Shown piece by piece: positions 1 to 8,082 of a stretch of DNA of 64,000 bases (position 1 is the first letter of the stretch; the number at the start of each line of letters is the position of its first letter). Source of the DNA: Megamonas hypermegale. GTDB lineage: Bacteria; Bacillota; Negativicutes; Selenomonadales; Selenomonadaceae. Below the pieces are notes generated by a model. That model was not told where the DNA came from, did no database searches, and worked only from the letters and a program-made list of their open reading frames with translations. The position numbers were made by a program, and so were the translations under genes. The stretch spans positions 1,984,001 through 2,048,000 of the forward strand of contig NZ_LT906446.1 in the NCBI RefSeq assembly GCF_900187035.1, given 5' to 3'.

Positions 1-1050
1 CTCTTCATCTTCATTGCCATGTAATTGCACTACATCAAGCGATAATTTACTAGCGAGTTTTTCAATTATTTCAGGCTGTTCATCGACAAATACGCCGACT
101 TTTTTTATTTGTGGATTGAGATTTTTTACAAGCTTTGTAGCCGTATCTTCTGATATATAACGATGGCTTAATTTGGTGAATATAAAGCCTATATAATCGG
201 GCTTAACTTCATTTATTATAGAGATATCTTCAAGGCGAGTTATGCCACAGATTTTTGTTTGTACAGAAGGCATTTTTCCGTATAATTTGCTCAGTTCAGC
301 CGTTTTATCCAAAGCACGCATGAATGTTTCTCCTATCAAGGCTGCTTGTACATGATTTTGTCTTAAAAGCTCTATATCTTCAGCTGTTTTTAAACCGCTT
401 TCTGATACGAAAATTATATTTTCTGGTACGAGATGGCGCAATTTTAAACTATTGCGAACATCTACAGAGAAATCTTTAAGATTGCGATTGTTTACACCGA
501 TTATTCTAGCATTGACATTTAATGCCTTTTGTATTTCAGCTTCATCGTGAGCTTCCACTAGACAAGATAATCCTAAACTATCGGCGATTTGCAAAAAGTA
601 TTTTAATTTTTCTTCAGATAAGATAGCGCAGATTAATAAGATAGCAGAAGCACCTAAAATTTTAGCTTCATATATTTGATATTCATCTATGGTAAAATCC
701 TTGCGCAATACAGGAATATTAACGTTTTTAGCTATTTCTTTTAAATATGTATCTGAACCGAGAAAATAATCAGGTTCAGTCAATACGGAAATAGCACTTG
801 CGCCAGCTTGTTCATATTCTTTTGCTATTTCAAGATAAGGAAAATCAGGAGCGATTATACCTTTAGATGGAGAAGCTTTTTTCACTTCACAGATAAAATT
901 TATATCTTGCTGTGATAACGCTTGTTCAAACGGAAAGTTTTTATCTATAGGTAAAGTGAGTGCTTCTCGTTTTACATCTTCAAGGGATTTTTGCTGTTTT
1001 TGCTTTATAAGACGTTTTTGAGTTGCTTGTACTAATTTATCTAAAATCAT
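1..1050 (-). CDS. trpCF: Bifunctional indole-3-glycerol-phosphate synthase / phosphoribosylanthranilate isomerase (TrpCF), 3' end cut by window
   Basis: The reading frame is open from the ATG at 1050 to the window edge. Residues 1-259 are TrpC, with the motifs CEVKKASPSKG, LRKDF, LVEAH, NNRNL, SESG and ALIGETFMRA. The frame then continues without a stop into TrpF at about residue 260, with KICGIT (the family's catalytic Cys), GFIF, SHRY, GVFVDE and QLHG. The two halves therefore catalyse the isomerase and synthase steps of tryptophan synthesis on one polypeptide. An in-frame ATG at 273 lies at the junction, so internal initiation of a separate TrpF cannot be excluded, but I see no strong ribosome site there. 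The gene starts directly after the trpD stop (TAAATG), with GAGG 8 nt upstream. The C-terminal part of TrpF lies outside the window. Confidence 0.93.
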   Translation of the reverse strand, partial: MILDKLVQATQKRLIKQKQQKSLEDVKREALTLPIDKNFPFEQALSQQDINFICEVKKASPSKGIIAPDFPYLEIAKEYEQAGASAISVLTEPDYFLGSDTYLKEIAKNVNIPVLRKDFTIDEYQIYEAKILGASAILLICAILSEEKLKYFLQIADSLGLSCLVEAHDEAEIQKALNVNARIIGVNNRNLKDFSVDVRNSLKLRHLVPENIIFVSESGLKTAEDIELLRQNHVQAALIGETFMRALDKTAELSKLYGKMPSVQTKICGITRLEDISIINEVKPDYIGFIFTKLSHRYISEDTATKLVKNLNPQIKKVGVFVDEQPEIIEKLASKLSLDVVQLHGNEDEE

Positions 1051-2064
1051 TTAGGCTACCTCATTTGAATATTTTATGAACTGTTCCATTTGCTTATAAG
1101 CTTTGCCAGAATCTATGAGATTTTGGGCTAATTTTATGCCATCAGCAATGGATAAATCAGGTTTAGCGAGGTGAAGGCTCATGCCAGCATTTAAGAGAAC
1201 AGCGTTTCGTTTAGCTCCTTTTTCTCCTAATAGAATGTTTCTTGTGATTTGAGCATTGATAAATTTATCACCGCCGACAAGTTCTTCTGATTTTGCATAA
1301 TCCATGCCGTAATCTTTAGGGTCTAATGTGTAAACTTCTAATTTTCCATTGTTTATTTCACAGACGAGTGTTTTATTGCAAGCGGTGATTTCATCGAGTC
1401 CATCGTATCCGAAGACTACAGCACCGCGTTTTATGCCTAAATTAGCGAGTACTTGAGCTAGTGGCTCAACGAGTTCTTCAGAATATACACCCATTAACTG
1501 CATGGTAGCTCCAGCAGGGTTGCCTAAAGGGCCTAAGATATTAAATACTGTGCGAACACCGAGTTCGCGTCTTACAGGAGCGGCGTATTTCATAGAAGCA
1601 TGATAAAGTGGAGCAAACATAAAGCACATGCCTGTTTTATTTAGCATTTGTGTATTTTGGCTGGCGTTTAAATTTAAATTTGTTCCGAGAGCTTCGAGAC
1701 AATCGGCAGCGCCGCATTTACTCGATACACTGCGGTTACCATGTTTTGCTACTTGTACATCAGCAGAAGCGATTACAAATCCAGCAGTTGTGGAAATATT
1801 AAAGGTATTGGCTTCATCTCCGCCAGTGCCAACGATTTCAAATACATCTTGGCTATGTTTTACTGTAGAGCATTTTTCTTGCATAGCTTGGGCAAATGCT
1901 GTTATTTCATCGATTGTTTCACCTTTTAAGCGAAGTGCTGTTAAAAAACCGCCAATCTGTGCATTGGTTGCTTTGCCTTCCATGATTTCTTGCATTGCCT
2001 GTTTAGCTGTTGAGAAATCTAAATTTTTGCCGTTTATAACATCGTAAATTGCTTCTTTAATCAT
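1051..2064 (-). CDS. trpD: Anthranilate phosphoribosyltransferase
   Basis: Transfers the phosphoribosyl group of PRPP to anthranilate, the second step of tryptophan synthesis. The glycine-rich PRPP loop GTGGDEANTFNIST and the KHGNRSVSSKCGAADCLE block are intact, and the length (337 aa) is typical. I chose the ATG at 2064 because GGCGGTGG sits 5 nt upstream; an in-frame GTG at 2073 would add three residues but overlaps that ribosome site. The start overlaps the end of trpG by 8 bp and the stop abuts trpCF, so translation is probably coupled through the operon. Confidence 0.95.
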   Translation of the reverse strand: MIKEAIYDVINGKNLDFSTAKQAMQEIMEGKATNAQIGGFLTALRLKGETIDEITAFAQAMQEKCSTVKHSQDVFEIVGTGGDEANTFNISTTAGFVIASADVQVAKHGNRSVSSKCGAADCLEALGTNLNLNASQNTQMLNKTGMCFMFAPLYHASMKYAAPVRRELGVRTVFNILGPLGNPAGATMQLMGVYSEELVEPLAQVLANLGIKRGAVVFGYDGLDEITACNKTLVCEINNGKLEVYTLDPKDYGMDYAKSEELVGGDKFINAQITRNILLGEKGAKRNAVLLNAGMSLHLAKPDLSIADGIKLAQNLIDSGKAYKQMEQFIKYSNEVA

Positions 2065-2641
2065 TATTTCCACCGCCTATTGCTAAAAAATTTTTAATGA
2101 TTATATCGCCCTGTTTAGTTAAAATGGATTCCGGGTGAAATTGTAATCCATAAACTGGATAAGTTTTATGTTCAATAGCCATGATTTCCTCATCAGCTGT
2201 TTGTGCTGTAATCTTTAAATCATTAGAAAGTGTTTCACGTGAAACAGCTAAGGAGTGATATCTTGCAGCTGAAAAATTTTTATCTAATCCCGTAAATAAC
2301 GGTGTTTCGTCAATTATATTTATCGTGCTTTTCTTGCCATGCATGATTTCTTTAGCATATGTTATGGTTGCGCCAAATGTTTCTGCTATGGCTTGATGAC
2401 CGAGGCAGATGCCGAGAATGGGAATTTTATCTTTGAAATAATCGATAGCAGTTTCACAAATTCCAGCGTCTTTAGGTCTGCCAGGTCCTGGAGATATGAT
2501 TATATGACTTGGATTTAGTTGTTCAATTTGATTTATACTAAGTTCATCGTTGCGAATTACTTTGATATCTTGATTTATAGAACCGATGAGCTGATATAAG
2601 TTGTATGAAAAACTATCGTAATTATCAATCAGCAATATCAT
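2057..2641 (-). CDS. trpG: Anthranilate synthase component II (glutamine amidotransferase)
   Basis: Class I glutamine amidotransferase that supplies ammonia to TrpE. It has the N-terminal LLIDNYDSFSYN, the nucleophile elbow GICLGHQ (catalytic Cys) and the His-Glu pair in FHPES. The ATG at 2641 has AGGAGG 9 nt upstream; an ATG at 2647 is only 3 nt from it and is less likely. The start lies inside the last codons of trpE (17-bp overlap) and the end overlaps trpD. The gene carries an exact parS site within its coding sequence (2231-2246). No TrpD fusion is present, unlike enterobacterial TrpGD. Confidence 0.95.
   Translation of the reverse strand: MILLIDNYDSFSYNLYQLIGSINQDIKVIRNDELSINQIEQLNPSHIIISPGPGRPKDAGICETAIDYFKDKIPILGICLGHQAIAETFGATITYAKEIMHGKKSTINIIDETPLFTGLDKNFSAARYHSLAVSRETLSNDLKITAQTADEEIMAIEHKTYPVYGLQFHPESILTKQGDIIIKNFLAIGGGNND
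2231..2246. promoter_or_regulatory. parS centromere-like site inside trpG
   Basis: TGTTTCACGTGAAACA is read exactly and is a perfect 16-bp palindrome. It is identical to the canonical chromosomal parS of Bacillus and most bacteria (established knowledge). A ParB gene lies about 4 kb away. The site is embedded in the trpG reading frame, where it encodes ordinary residues. Confidence 0.93.
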
Positions 2642-4106
2642 AATCATTTACCTCCTGAGCTTTTTTTATTGCTTCAATCATCGATTGAGCTTTATTTACC
2701 GTTTCTTGATATTCGTTTTGCGGAATGGAGTCTTTTACTACACCGCCACCAGAGCGAACAAAGACTTTTCCTTGTTTAGCCACTGCCATGCGAATGCCGA
2801 TACACACGTCCATATTACCTGAAAAATCGAGATAGCCGATTGCTCCGCCGTAGATACCACGTGGACTTTTTTCGAGTTCATGTAAAATTTCAATAGCACG
2901 TATTTTTGGCGCACCGGATAATGTTCCAGCAGGGAGTGCCGCATTTATAGCATCGAGAGCATCAAATTCAGGTCGTATTTTTCCTTGTACTGTTGAAGTT
3001 ATATGCATTACATGAGAAAATCTTTCTATTTTATGAAAACTAGTCACTTTAACGGAATTGAATTCGCTGATTTTGCCTAAGTCATTTCTGCCTAAATCTA
3101 CAAGCATATTGTGTTCAGCTAATTCTTTATCATCGTGAATTAATATATCTTCAAAGGCTTTATCTTCAAGTTCATTTTTACCGCGTGGCATTGTGCCAGC
3201 GATAGGGAATGTCTCAAGCAAGCCATTTTGTAATTTTACGAGTGTTTCAGGTGAGGCACCTGTCAGTTCAATATCTTTGCCGCTTAAATAAAACATATAC
3301 GGTGAAGGATTAGTAGTGCGAAGTACTCTATAAGCGTTTAAAAGGCTTCCAGAAAAATCTGCTTGTTTTCGATTGGAAGGAACAGCTTGGAAAATATCGC
3401 CTTCTTTGATATAAGCTTGAGTTTTACGCACGACATCTTCATATTCTTCTGGTGTGAATTCTGATTTAAATTCAGATAAGAGCTTTCCTTCAGTGATTGG
3501 AGCTTGTTGACCTTTAGCCACTAAATCAGCTAATTCATTTAGTTCGCGTATTGCTTTATTGTAATTTTTTTCTAAATCATTTGTCTTAATATTGACAATT
3601 AATATTATTTTCTTTTTATAATGGTCAAAGGCAATTACTTTATCAAATAACATTAAGTCTACATCGTTAAAAGGAATGTCTTCTACATCTTTAAAATCGA
3701 GCTTTGGTTCACTGTAGCGAATATATTCATAGGCAAAGTAACCAACTAAGCCACCAGTGAAGGTTGGTAAGAAATCGAATCTAGGACTTTTGTATTGTTG
3801 AAGAATTTTACGAATTTCTTTAGTAGGGTTATCCGTGGTAAAAGTAGATGTCATAGCTCCTTTAATAGTCATTTGATGATTTTTGCAAAATATTTCCAGT
3901 GAAGGATTAAATCCTAAGAAAGAATATCTACCCCATTTTTCATTCGTTTCTGCACTTTCAAGAAGATACGTTGTTGAACTTATGTGTTTTAAAGCTCTTA
4001 ACACATTTATAGGTGTGCGTATATCGGAAAAAATTTCTTTGCAAACAGGTACTATATCATATTTATCAGATATTCTTTCTAATTCAATAAGACTAGGTTT
4101 TATCAT
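2625..4106 (-). CDS. trpE: Anthranilate synthase component I
   Basis: Converts chorismate to anthranilate together with TrpG. The N-terminal domain has the LLES element linked to tryptophan feedback inhibition in this family. The C-terminal chorismate-binding domain has GASPETLVKL, PIAGTMPRG, the DLGRNDLGK block and GGAIGYLDFSG. The open frame reaches back to 4274, but the extra codons run through the T-box leader. The true start is the ATG at 4106, preceded by AAAAAGGAG. Length 493 aa is normal. It is the first gene of the trp operon, controlled by the upstream T-box. Confidence 0.96.
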   Translation of the reverse strand: MIKPSLIELERISDKYDIVPVCKEIFSDIRTPINVLRALKHISSTTYLLESAETNEKWGRYSFLGFNPSLEIFCKNHQMTIKGAMTSTFTTDNPTKEIRKILQQYKSPRFDFLPTFTGGLVGYFAYEYIRYSEPKLDFKDVEDIPFNDVDLMLFDKVIAFDHYKKKIILIVNIKTNDLEKNYNKAIRELNELADLVAKGQQAPITEGKLLSEFKSEFTPEEYEDVVRKTQAYIKEGDIFQAVPSNRKQADFSGSLLNAYRVLRTTNPSPYMFYLSGKDIELTGASPETLVKLQNGLLETFPIAGTMPRGKNELEDKAFEDILIHDDKELAEHNMLVDLGRNDLGKISEFNSVKVTSFHKIERFSHVMHITSTVQGKIRPEFDALDAINAALPAGTLSGAPKIRAIEILHELEKSPRGIYGGAIGYLDFSGNMDVCIGIRMAVAKQGKVFVRSGGGVVKDSIPQNEYQETVNKAQSMIEAIKKAQEVNDYDIAD

Positions 4107-4434
4107 GGTCGTTCTCCTTTTTGAAAATAAAATACCCGCCCTATGACTAAAATAATAAGTCAAGGACGGGTATAAATATCTCGCATAGCAGAAGCTATGA
4201 TACTTTATAAACTCGCGGTACCACCTTGTTTGGACAATCTGTCCCTCTTTGCAGGATACTAACATATCCCTCACAGTTAACGCTTGTGTTGCGTTGCGGA
4301 ATACTCAGATTAAAAATCTTTTGACCGCACCCTCAGTGGTCCATTTAATATGCTGCGTACTATAGGCTCTCAGCTCCCCTACTCTCTGTAAGTGCATTTC
4401 ATATTTTTATCTCCACCTCATAGGTTTCATAAGG
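4107..4434 (-). ncRNA. T-box leader (tRNA-Trp-responsive riboswitch) of the trp operon
   Basis: The diagnostic T-box GGTGGTACCGCGAG is at 4225..4212 on the minus strand. It is followed by a terminator hairpin at 4173..4124 and then trpE. Upstream is a long structured stretch with AGAGAGT and GAGCTGAGAGCC elements typical of stem I. A TGG at 4343..4341, immediately followed by ACC, fits the specifier position and the tryptophan operon downstream. The specifier assignment is read by eye and was not folded. Known mechanism: uncharged tRNA pairs with the specifier and T-box and stabilises the antiterminator. Confidence 0.92.
4124..4173 (-). terminator. T-box-controlled intrinsic terminator
   Basis: On the minus strand ATACCCGTCC and the GGGCGGGTAT arm form a stem, with a second inner stem TGACT/AGTCA, followed by TTTATTTT. 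It sits between the T-box sequence and the trpE ribosome site, as expected for the attenuator. Confidence 0.85.
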
Positions 4435-4467
4435 CAAGTATTAAATTTTCTGATTGATTTTCTCATA

Positions 4468-4495
4468 TTATTACACATTAAAAATATATTGTCAA
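4468..4495 (-). promoter_or_regulatory. Probable sigma-A promoter of the trp operon
   Basis: TTGACA (4495..4490), a 16-nt spacer and TAATAA (4473..4468), placing transcription start about 30 nt before the first conserved T-box leader elements. Read by eye. Confidence 0.65.
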
Positions 4496-4601
4496 TAGTT
4501 TTTTGTAAAGTTTACAAAAATTTTATTTAGATTGTTTGAAAAAAATTTTAGCTATGTTGTATAATTTGATATGACAAAATAAATTGATGGAGATTTTTAC
4601 A

Positions 4602-5714
4602 ATGAATGATGATAAATGGGAACAAACTATAGCAAAAAGACGACAAGCTCGTTATAGAGAAAATAAAATAGGCTGTTTTTTTATTATTATCGTTTTAATC
4701 GCTGCTTTGATTGGTGCTGGATATTATGCATATTATAATCATACGCATAGTCCAGAGTATACTTTAAAAAGGCTACAGACAGCTTTTGACGAAAGAGATG
4801 TAGAGGAAATTCATAAATATGTGGATTTAAAATCCGTCCTTTCGCCTAATTATAAAGTATTATGTGATGATATCTTCGCCCATGATACTATTTACACAGA
4901 ACAAGAGCGAAATGTGTATCAGACTTTTTATGAAATAATAGAGCCGATTATCACAGATGGAACGATACAGAGTATTAACAAATACATTCAAACGGGCAAT
5001 TGGCAGCGATACAATTATAATTCTATGCTTAAAGGACGTCAGCTCGGCATAGATTATGCGGAACTTATTAATCGCTCATTGTTGTTTAATATCAATTTTA
5101 AAGAAGTTAAATCAATGGAGCAAATAGACGATACGCATGTTGCTGTTGTCTTAGCTGTTATGGATAAATACACTGAAACTGATTTTGATTTAAAGGTTAC
5201 TTTGACTAAAGATGAAGATAATGTTTGGAAAGTGACGGGTGTTGATAATTACCAAGAATATTTAAATACGATTTCTAAATTGTATCACGATGATATCACA
5301 AGTTATTTGTCTGCGACAAAAGCTGATTTAGATAGAAGTAATGCTCGTTTTGGTCAATTGCAAAGTGAATTTGTCATCTTAGCAGAAGGACTGAAAAACA
5401 ATCCTTCAGAAAGTCAACGCGCTTTGCTTAAATCGTATATTGAAAATAAAATCATACCGGCTTATCAAGATTGGTATAATTATTTGCAAAACAATCAAAT
5501 TCCACTTGGTGCGCGTCATTTGCATGAATTACGCTTAGAAAGTGCCTCTTACAGTATTCAGGCATGGAAAAAATATGCTGATGGAATTTATAAGAGTGAT
5601 TACAAGGAATTAGGCGAAGCAGAACGCATTCATAATAAAGCAATGGAAACAGAACAAAAAGTAACAGATACGATAAATAATATGCCAGCATTATTTATGC
5701 CTACAGTGGATTAA
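4602..5714 (+). CDS. Membrane-anchored protein of unknown function
   Basis: I do not recognise a specific function. The 370-aa protein has a short basic N-terminus, one hydrophobic segment at roughly residues 23-45, and a long soluble, probably extracytoplasmic region. The stretch after the membrane anchor (YTLKRLQTAFDERDVEEIHKYVD) recalls DUF2939-like proteins, but that is a weak resemblance. The C-terminal part is rich in charged helices. The ATG at 4602 is chosen because GATGGAGA lies 8 nt upstream. Transcription is convergent with the DUF4446 gene, with a shared terminator. Confidence 0.75.
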   Translation: MNDDKWEQTIAKRRQARYRENKIGCFFIIIVLIAALIGAGYYAYYNHTHSPEYTLKRLQTAFDERDVEEIHKYVDLKSVLSPNYKVLCDDIFAHDTIYTEQERNVYQTFYEIIEPIITDGTIQSINKYIQTGNWQRYNYNSMLKGRQLGIDYAELINRSLLFNINFKEVKSMEQIDDTHVAVVLAVMDKYTETDFDLKVTLTKDEDNVWKVTGVDNYQEYLNTISKLYHDDITSYLSATKADLDRSNARFGQLQSEFVILAEGLKNNPSESQRALLKSYIENKIIPAYQDWYNYLQNNQIPLGARHLHELRLESASYSIQAWKKYADGIYKSDYKELGEAERIHNKAMETEQKVTDTINNMPALFMPTVD

Positions 5715-5717
5715 AAA

Positions 5718-5752
5718 AAGAGCACTTTTCTTTTTTAGAAAAGTGCTCTTTT
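5718..5752. terminator. Bidirectional intrinsic terminator
   Basis: AAGAGCACTTTTCT and AGAAAAGTGCTCTT form a 14-bp stem with A- and T-runs on both sides, between two convergent genes. Confidence 0.9.
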
Positions 5753-5753
5753 A

Positions 5754-6245
5754 CTATTTTGCCATGGCTTCTTGTAAAACTTTGTTTTCTTCTTCGCTTA
5801 ATGGATATTTTGAAATACCGTTTTCAACTGGTTTGACATAAGTACAAGATTCTTGTCGACCGAAGATAGATGAGAATATAACACCGTTGTTATTATGGTC
5901 TAACATAGCAACAGCATAACTCATATCTCCACCCATATCATGAAAAGCACTGAAACGGTATACAGCGATTTTTTGTAATGATTTTTCAAAGAGATTGCGC
6001 ATAGCAGCGTAATCTTCATCAATTTTATTGTTTTTTACAACAAGTTCATTCATTTGAGCGATATTATCAGCAATAATATTTTCTAAATCTTCACCTGTAG
6101 CGCCGTTAACTAGCATTTTATAGCGTTTTTTAGTGCTACTGAGTTTTACTAATGTAACAATAGATAAAATAATCAATAATACCAGTAATATAGTCATAGC
6201 AATCAATATTATAGCTAAATTATCTTGCATAAATTGATTTAACAT
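5754..6245 (-). CDS. DUF4446 family membrane protein
   Basis: A 163-aa protein with one N-terminal membrane segment (about residues 10-35), a coiled-coil-like middle, and the C-terminal block KIAVYRFSAFHDMGGDMSYAVAMLD that characterises DUF4446. Function is unknown. In many Firmicutes this family is encoded beside parB, as here, where it follows parB on the same strand. A terminator at 6275-6306 separates the two, so it may also have its own promoter. GGAG lies 9 nt before the ATG. Confidence 0.85.
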   Translation of the reverse strand: MLNQFMQDNLAIILIAMTILLVLLIILSIVTLVKLSSTKKRYKMLVNGATGEDLENIIADNIAQMNELVVKNNKIDEDYAAMRNLFEKSLQKIAVYRFSAFHDMGGDMSYAVAMLDHNNNGVIFSSIFGRQESCTYVKPVENGISKYPLSEEENKVLQEAMAK

Positions 6246-6274
6246 AAATAAAAGCTCCTTTCTATGTATATTGA

Positions 6275-6306
6275 TAAAAAAGACTGTTTCTTCTATGAAA
6301 CAGTCT
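6275..6306 (-). terminator. Intrinsic terminator after parB
   Basis: AGACTGTTTC / GAAACAGTCT stem with a 6-nt loop, followed on the minus strand by TTTTTT. It lies between parB and the DUF4446 gene. Confidence 0.8.
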
Positions 6307-6366
6307 ATAGAAAATCAGCTTTATTATAACATTCGATATTTTTTTTGTAAAATATTTTGTTTTAGA

Positions 6367-7191
6367 TTAAACGTTGAAATCAAAGACTTTTGAAGTATTA
6401 TTTTTCTGTTTTGACAGTAATAATTCTATGATGCGGTCTAAATCATCATCACTGTAAAATTCAATCTCTATGCGAGATTTTTTCTTGCCTTGAGAGATGC
6501 TTACGTTTGTACCTAAAATCTGTTTTAATTGTTCAGCTACATCGCGTAAATAAATTTTTGTATCTTCCTGCTCAGGTTTTTCATCAAGCATGGAAGTATC
6601 GTTTTTGAGGATTTTTTTTACAAGTTCTTCTGTTTTGCGAGCAGAAAGTTCTTTTTCAATTACTAAATTAGCCACTTTTTGTTGGAGTTTTTCATCTTCA
6701 ATTGATAGCAGTGGTTTAGCTTGTCCCATATTGAGTTTACCTATGGAGATTAATTCTTGAATAGGTTTAGTTAATTTTAAAAGGCGCATGAAATTTGCGA
6801 TATGAGAGCGACTTTTACCAACTTTGCGGGCTACTTCATCTTGTGTCATGCTGAATTTTTCTGTTAAGGATTTATATGCGTGTGCTTCTTCAATGGCGTT
6901 TAAATTACTGCGTTGTAGATTTTCAATCAAAGCGATTTGCGCAGTTTTTTTATCATCATAATCTTTTAATATTACGGGAACTTCAGAAAGACCTGCCATT
7001 TGGGCAGCTCGCAGGCGACGTTCACCAGCAATTAATTCAAATTTATCTTGATTGTTTATACGTACTATGAGCGGTTCAATAATGCCGTATTCTTTAATAG
7101 ATGTAGTTAGTTCTATCATTTCATCGGCAGAAAAATCTTGACGTGGTTGGAAGGGATTAGGTAAAATTTCATCTATTTTTAAATATTCCAT
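6367..7191 (-). CDS. parB: ParB/Spo0J/Noc family chromosome-partitioning protein
   Basis: A 274-aa ParB. It has the N-terminal ParB/Srx CTP-binding domain (GERRLRAA motif, about residues 55-62), the ENLQRSNLNAIEEA block, the central helix-turn-helix (TQDEVARKVGKSRSHIANFMRLL), and a C-terminal dimerisation domain (IEIEFYSDDDLDRIIELLL). Known role: binds parS, spreads as a CTP-dependent clamp and aids origin segregation. An exact parS lies 4 kb away at 2231-2246, supporting ParB rather than Noc. No parA/soj is found next to it, since the next gene is divergent and encodes a methionine synthase activation protein. AAAGGA lies 6 nt before the ATG. Confidence 0.92.
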   Translation of the reverse strand: MEYLKIDEILPNPFQPRQDFSADEMIELTTSIKEYGIIEPLIVRINNQDKFELIAGERRLRAAQMAGLSEVPVILKDYDDKKTAQIALIENLQRSNLNAIEEAHAYKSLTEKFSMTQDEVARKVGKSRSHIANFMRLLKLTKPIQELISIGKLNMGQAKPLLSIEDEKLQQKVANLVIEKELSARKTEELVKKILKNDTSMLDEKPEQEDTKIYLRDVAEQLKQILGTNVSISQGKKKSRIEIEFYSDDDLDRIIELLLSKQKNNTSKVFDFNV

Positions 7192-7355
7192 GATGTGTCC
7201 TTTCTATAGTAATGATATAATACGTAACTAATATATTTTAGCGTATAAAATGGAATACAAGCAATAAAAAATAAATTTATTTTTTTGGCAGTGTAAATAT
7301 GTTCACTTTTATGATACAATTTTGCATTAGATACTATTTTAAAGGAAGATTTGTC

Positions 7356-8051
7356 ATGCCGAAATATAATACAGCATTAATGTCCATTGATGTTAATGAA
7401 ACGAGAAGATATGCTGGGCTAAATAAAGCACCGGATTTTAATAAGAAGACGATAAGAGAAGCTTGTAGAGAGATTTTATATGTAGCTGAACCGCGCGGTT
7501 CATGGGAAGTATACGATTATGATGCACAAAATGGCATAGTTTTAGCACCTACTCCGTTTAAATTAGAAGGGAAAAAAGTGACGAAACATTTATGTCGTGC
7601 TAAAAAAGTAGTCATAATGTCTGTTACCATTGGCGAAGAAGTAGAACGCGAGATTTCACGCCGTTTTAAAGATGGTGAATACACTTTATCTGTGCTAATG
7701 GACGCAGCAGCGACAACAGCAGTTGAACAAGTAGCTGATGGAATAGAAAAAGCCATCGACCAGAAATTTTTAATGCAGGGCTTTGTGCGTCGTTGGCGTT
7801 TTAGTCCTGGTTATGGGGATTGGCCGATTGATTGTCAAAAGCAGATGATTGAATTAGCTAAAGCTGATGAAATAGGCGTAGGTGTTACTTCTTCATTGAT
7901 GTTGACGCCACGTAAATCCATCACAGCTATTATTGGTCTTGTGCCAAAAGTAGATGATGTTGAAGTAGAAAAACAATCATGTAAATTTTGTCCGAAGGTA
8001 GATTGTAATTTTCGAACAAAAGATTTTGAGCCACAACCAAAAGAGGCTTAA
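7356..8051 (+). CDS. Methionine synthase activation-domain protein (reactivation of MetH in trans)
   Basis: A 231-aa protein matching the C-terminal activation domain of cobalamin-dependent methionine synthase (the part that binds S-adenosylmethionine during reductive reactivation). It includes FSPGYGDWP and LTPRKSITAIIGL, which correspond to the SAM-binding and conserved blocks of that domain. The C-terminus carries a Cys cluster (SCKFCPKVDC). It lies 31 bp before metH, whose product lacks this domain, so the two probably work as a split enzyme. The ATG at 7356 has AAAGGAAG 7 nt upstream; the open frame to 7299 has no ribosome site. Confidence 0.88.
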   Translation: MPKYNTALMSIDVNETRRYAGLNKAPDFNKKTIREACREILYVAEPRGSWEVYDYDAQNGIVLAPTPFKLEGKKVTKHLCRAKKVVIMSVTIGEEVEREISRRFKDGEYTLSVLMDAAATTAVEQVADGIEKAIDQKFLMQGFVRRWRFSPGYGDWPIDCQKQMIELAKADEIGVGVTSSLMLTPRKSITAIIGLVPKVDDVEVEKQSCKFCPKVDCNFRTKDFEPQPKEA

Positions 8052-8082
8052 TTGATAAAGAGAAAGAAGGATATGTAGGCTT

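Noticed and set aside
4107-4274. N-terminal extension of TrpE by 56 codons
   Set aside because: The extension is the T-box leader and terminator; a clear ribosome site precedes the ATG at 4106.
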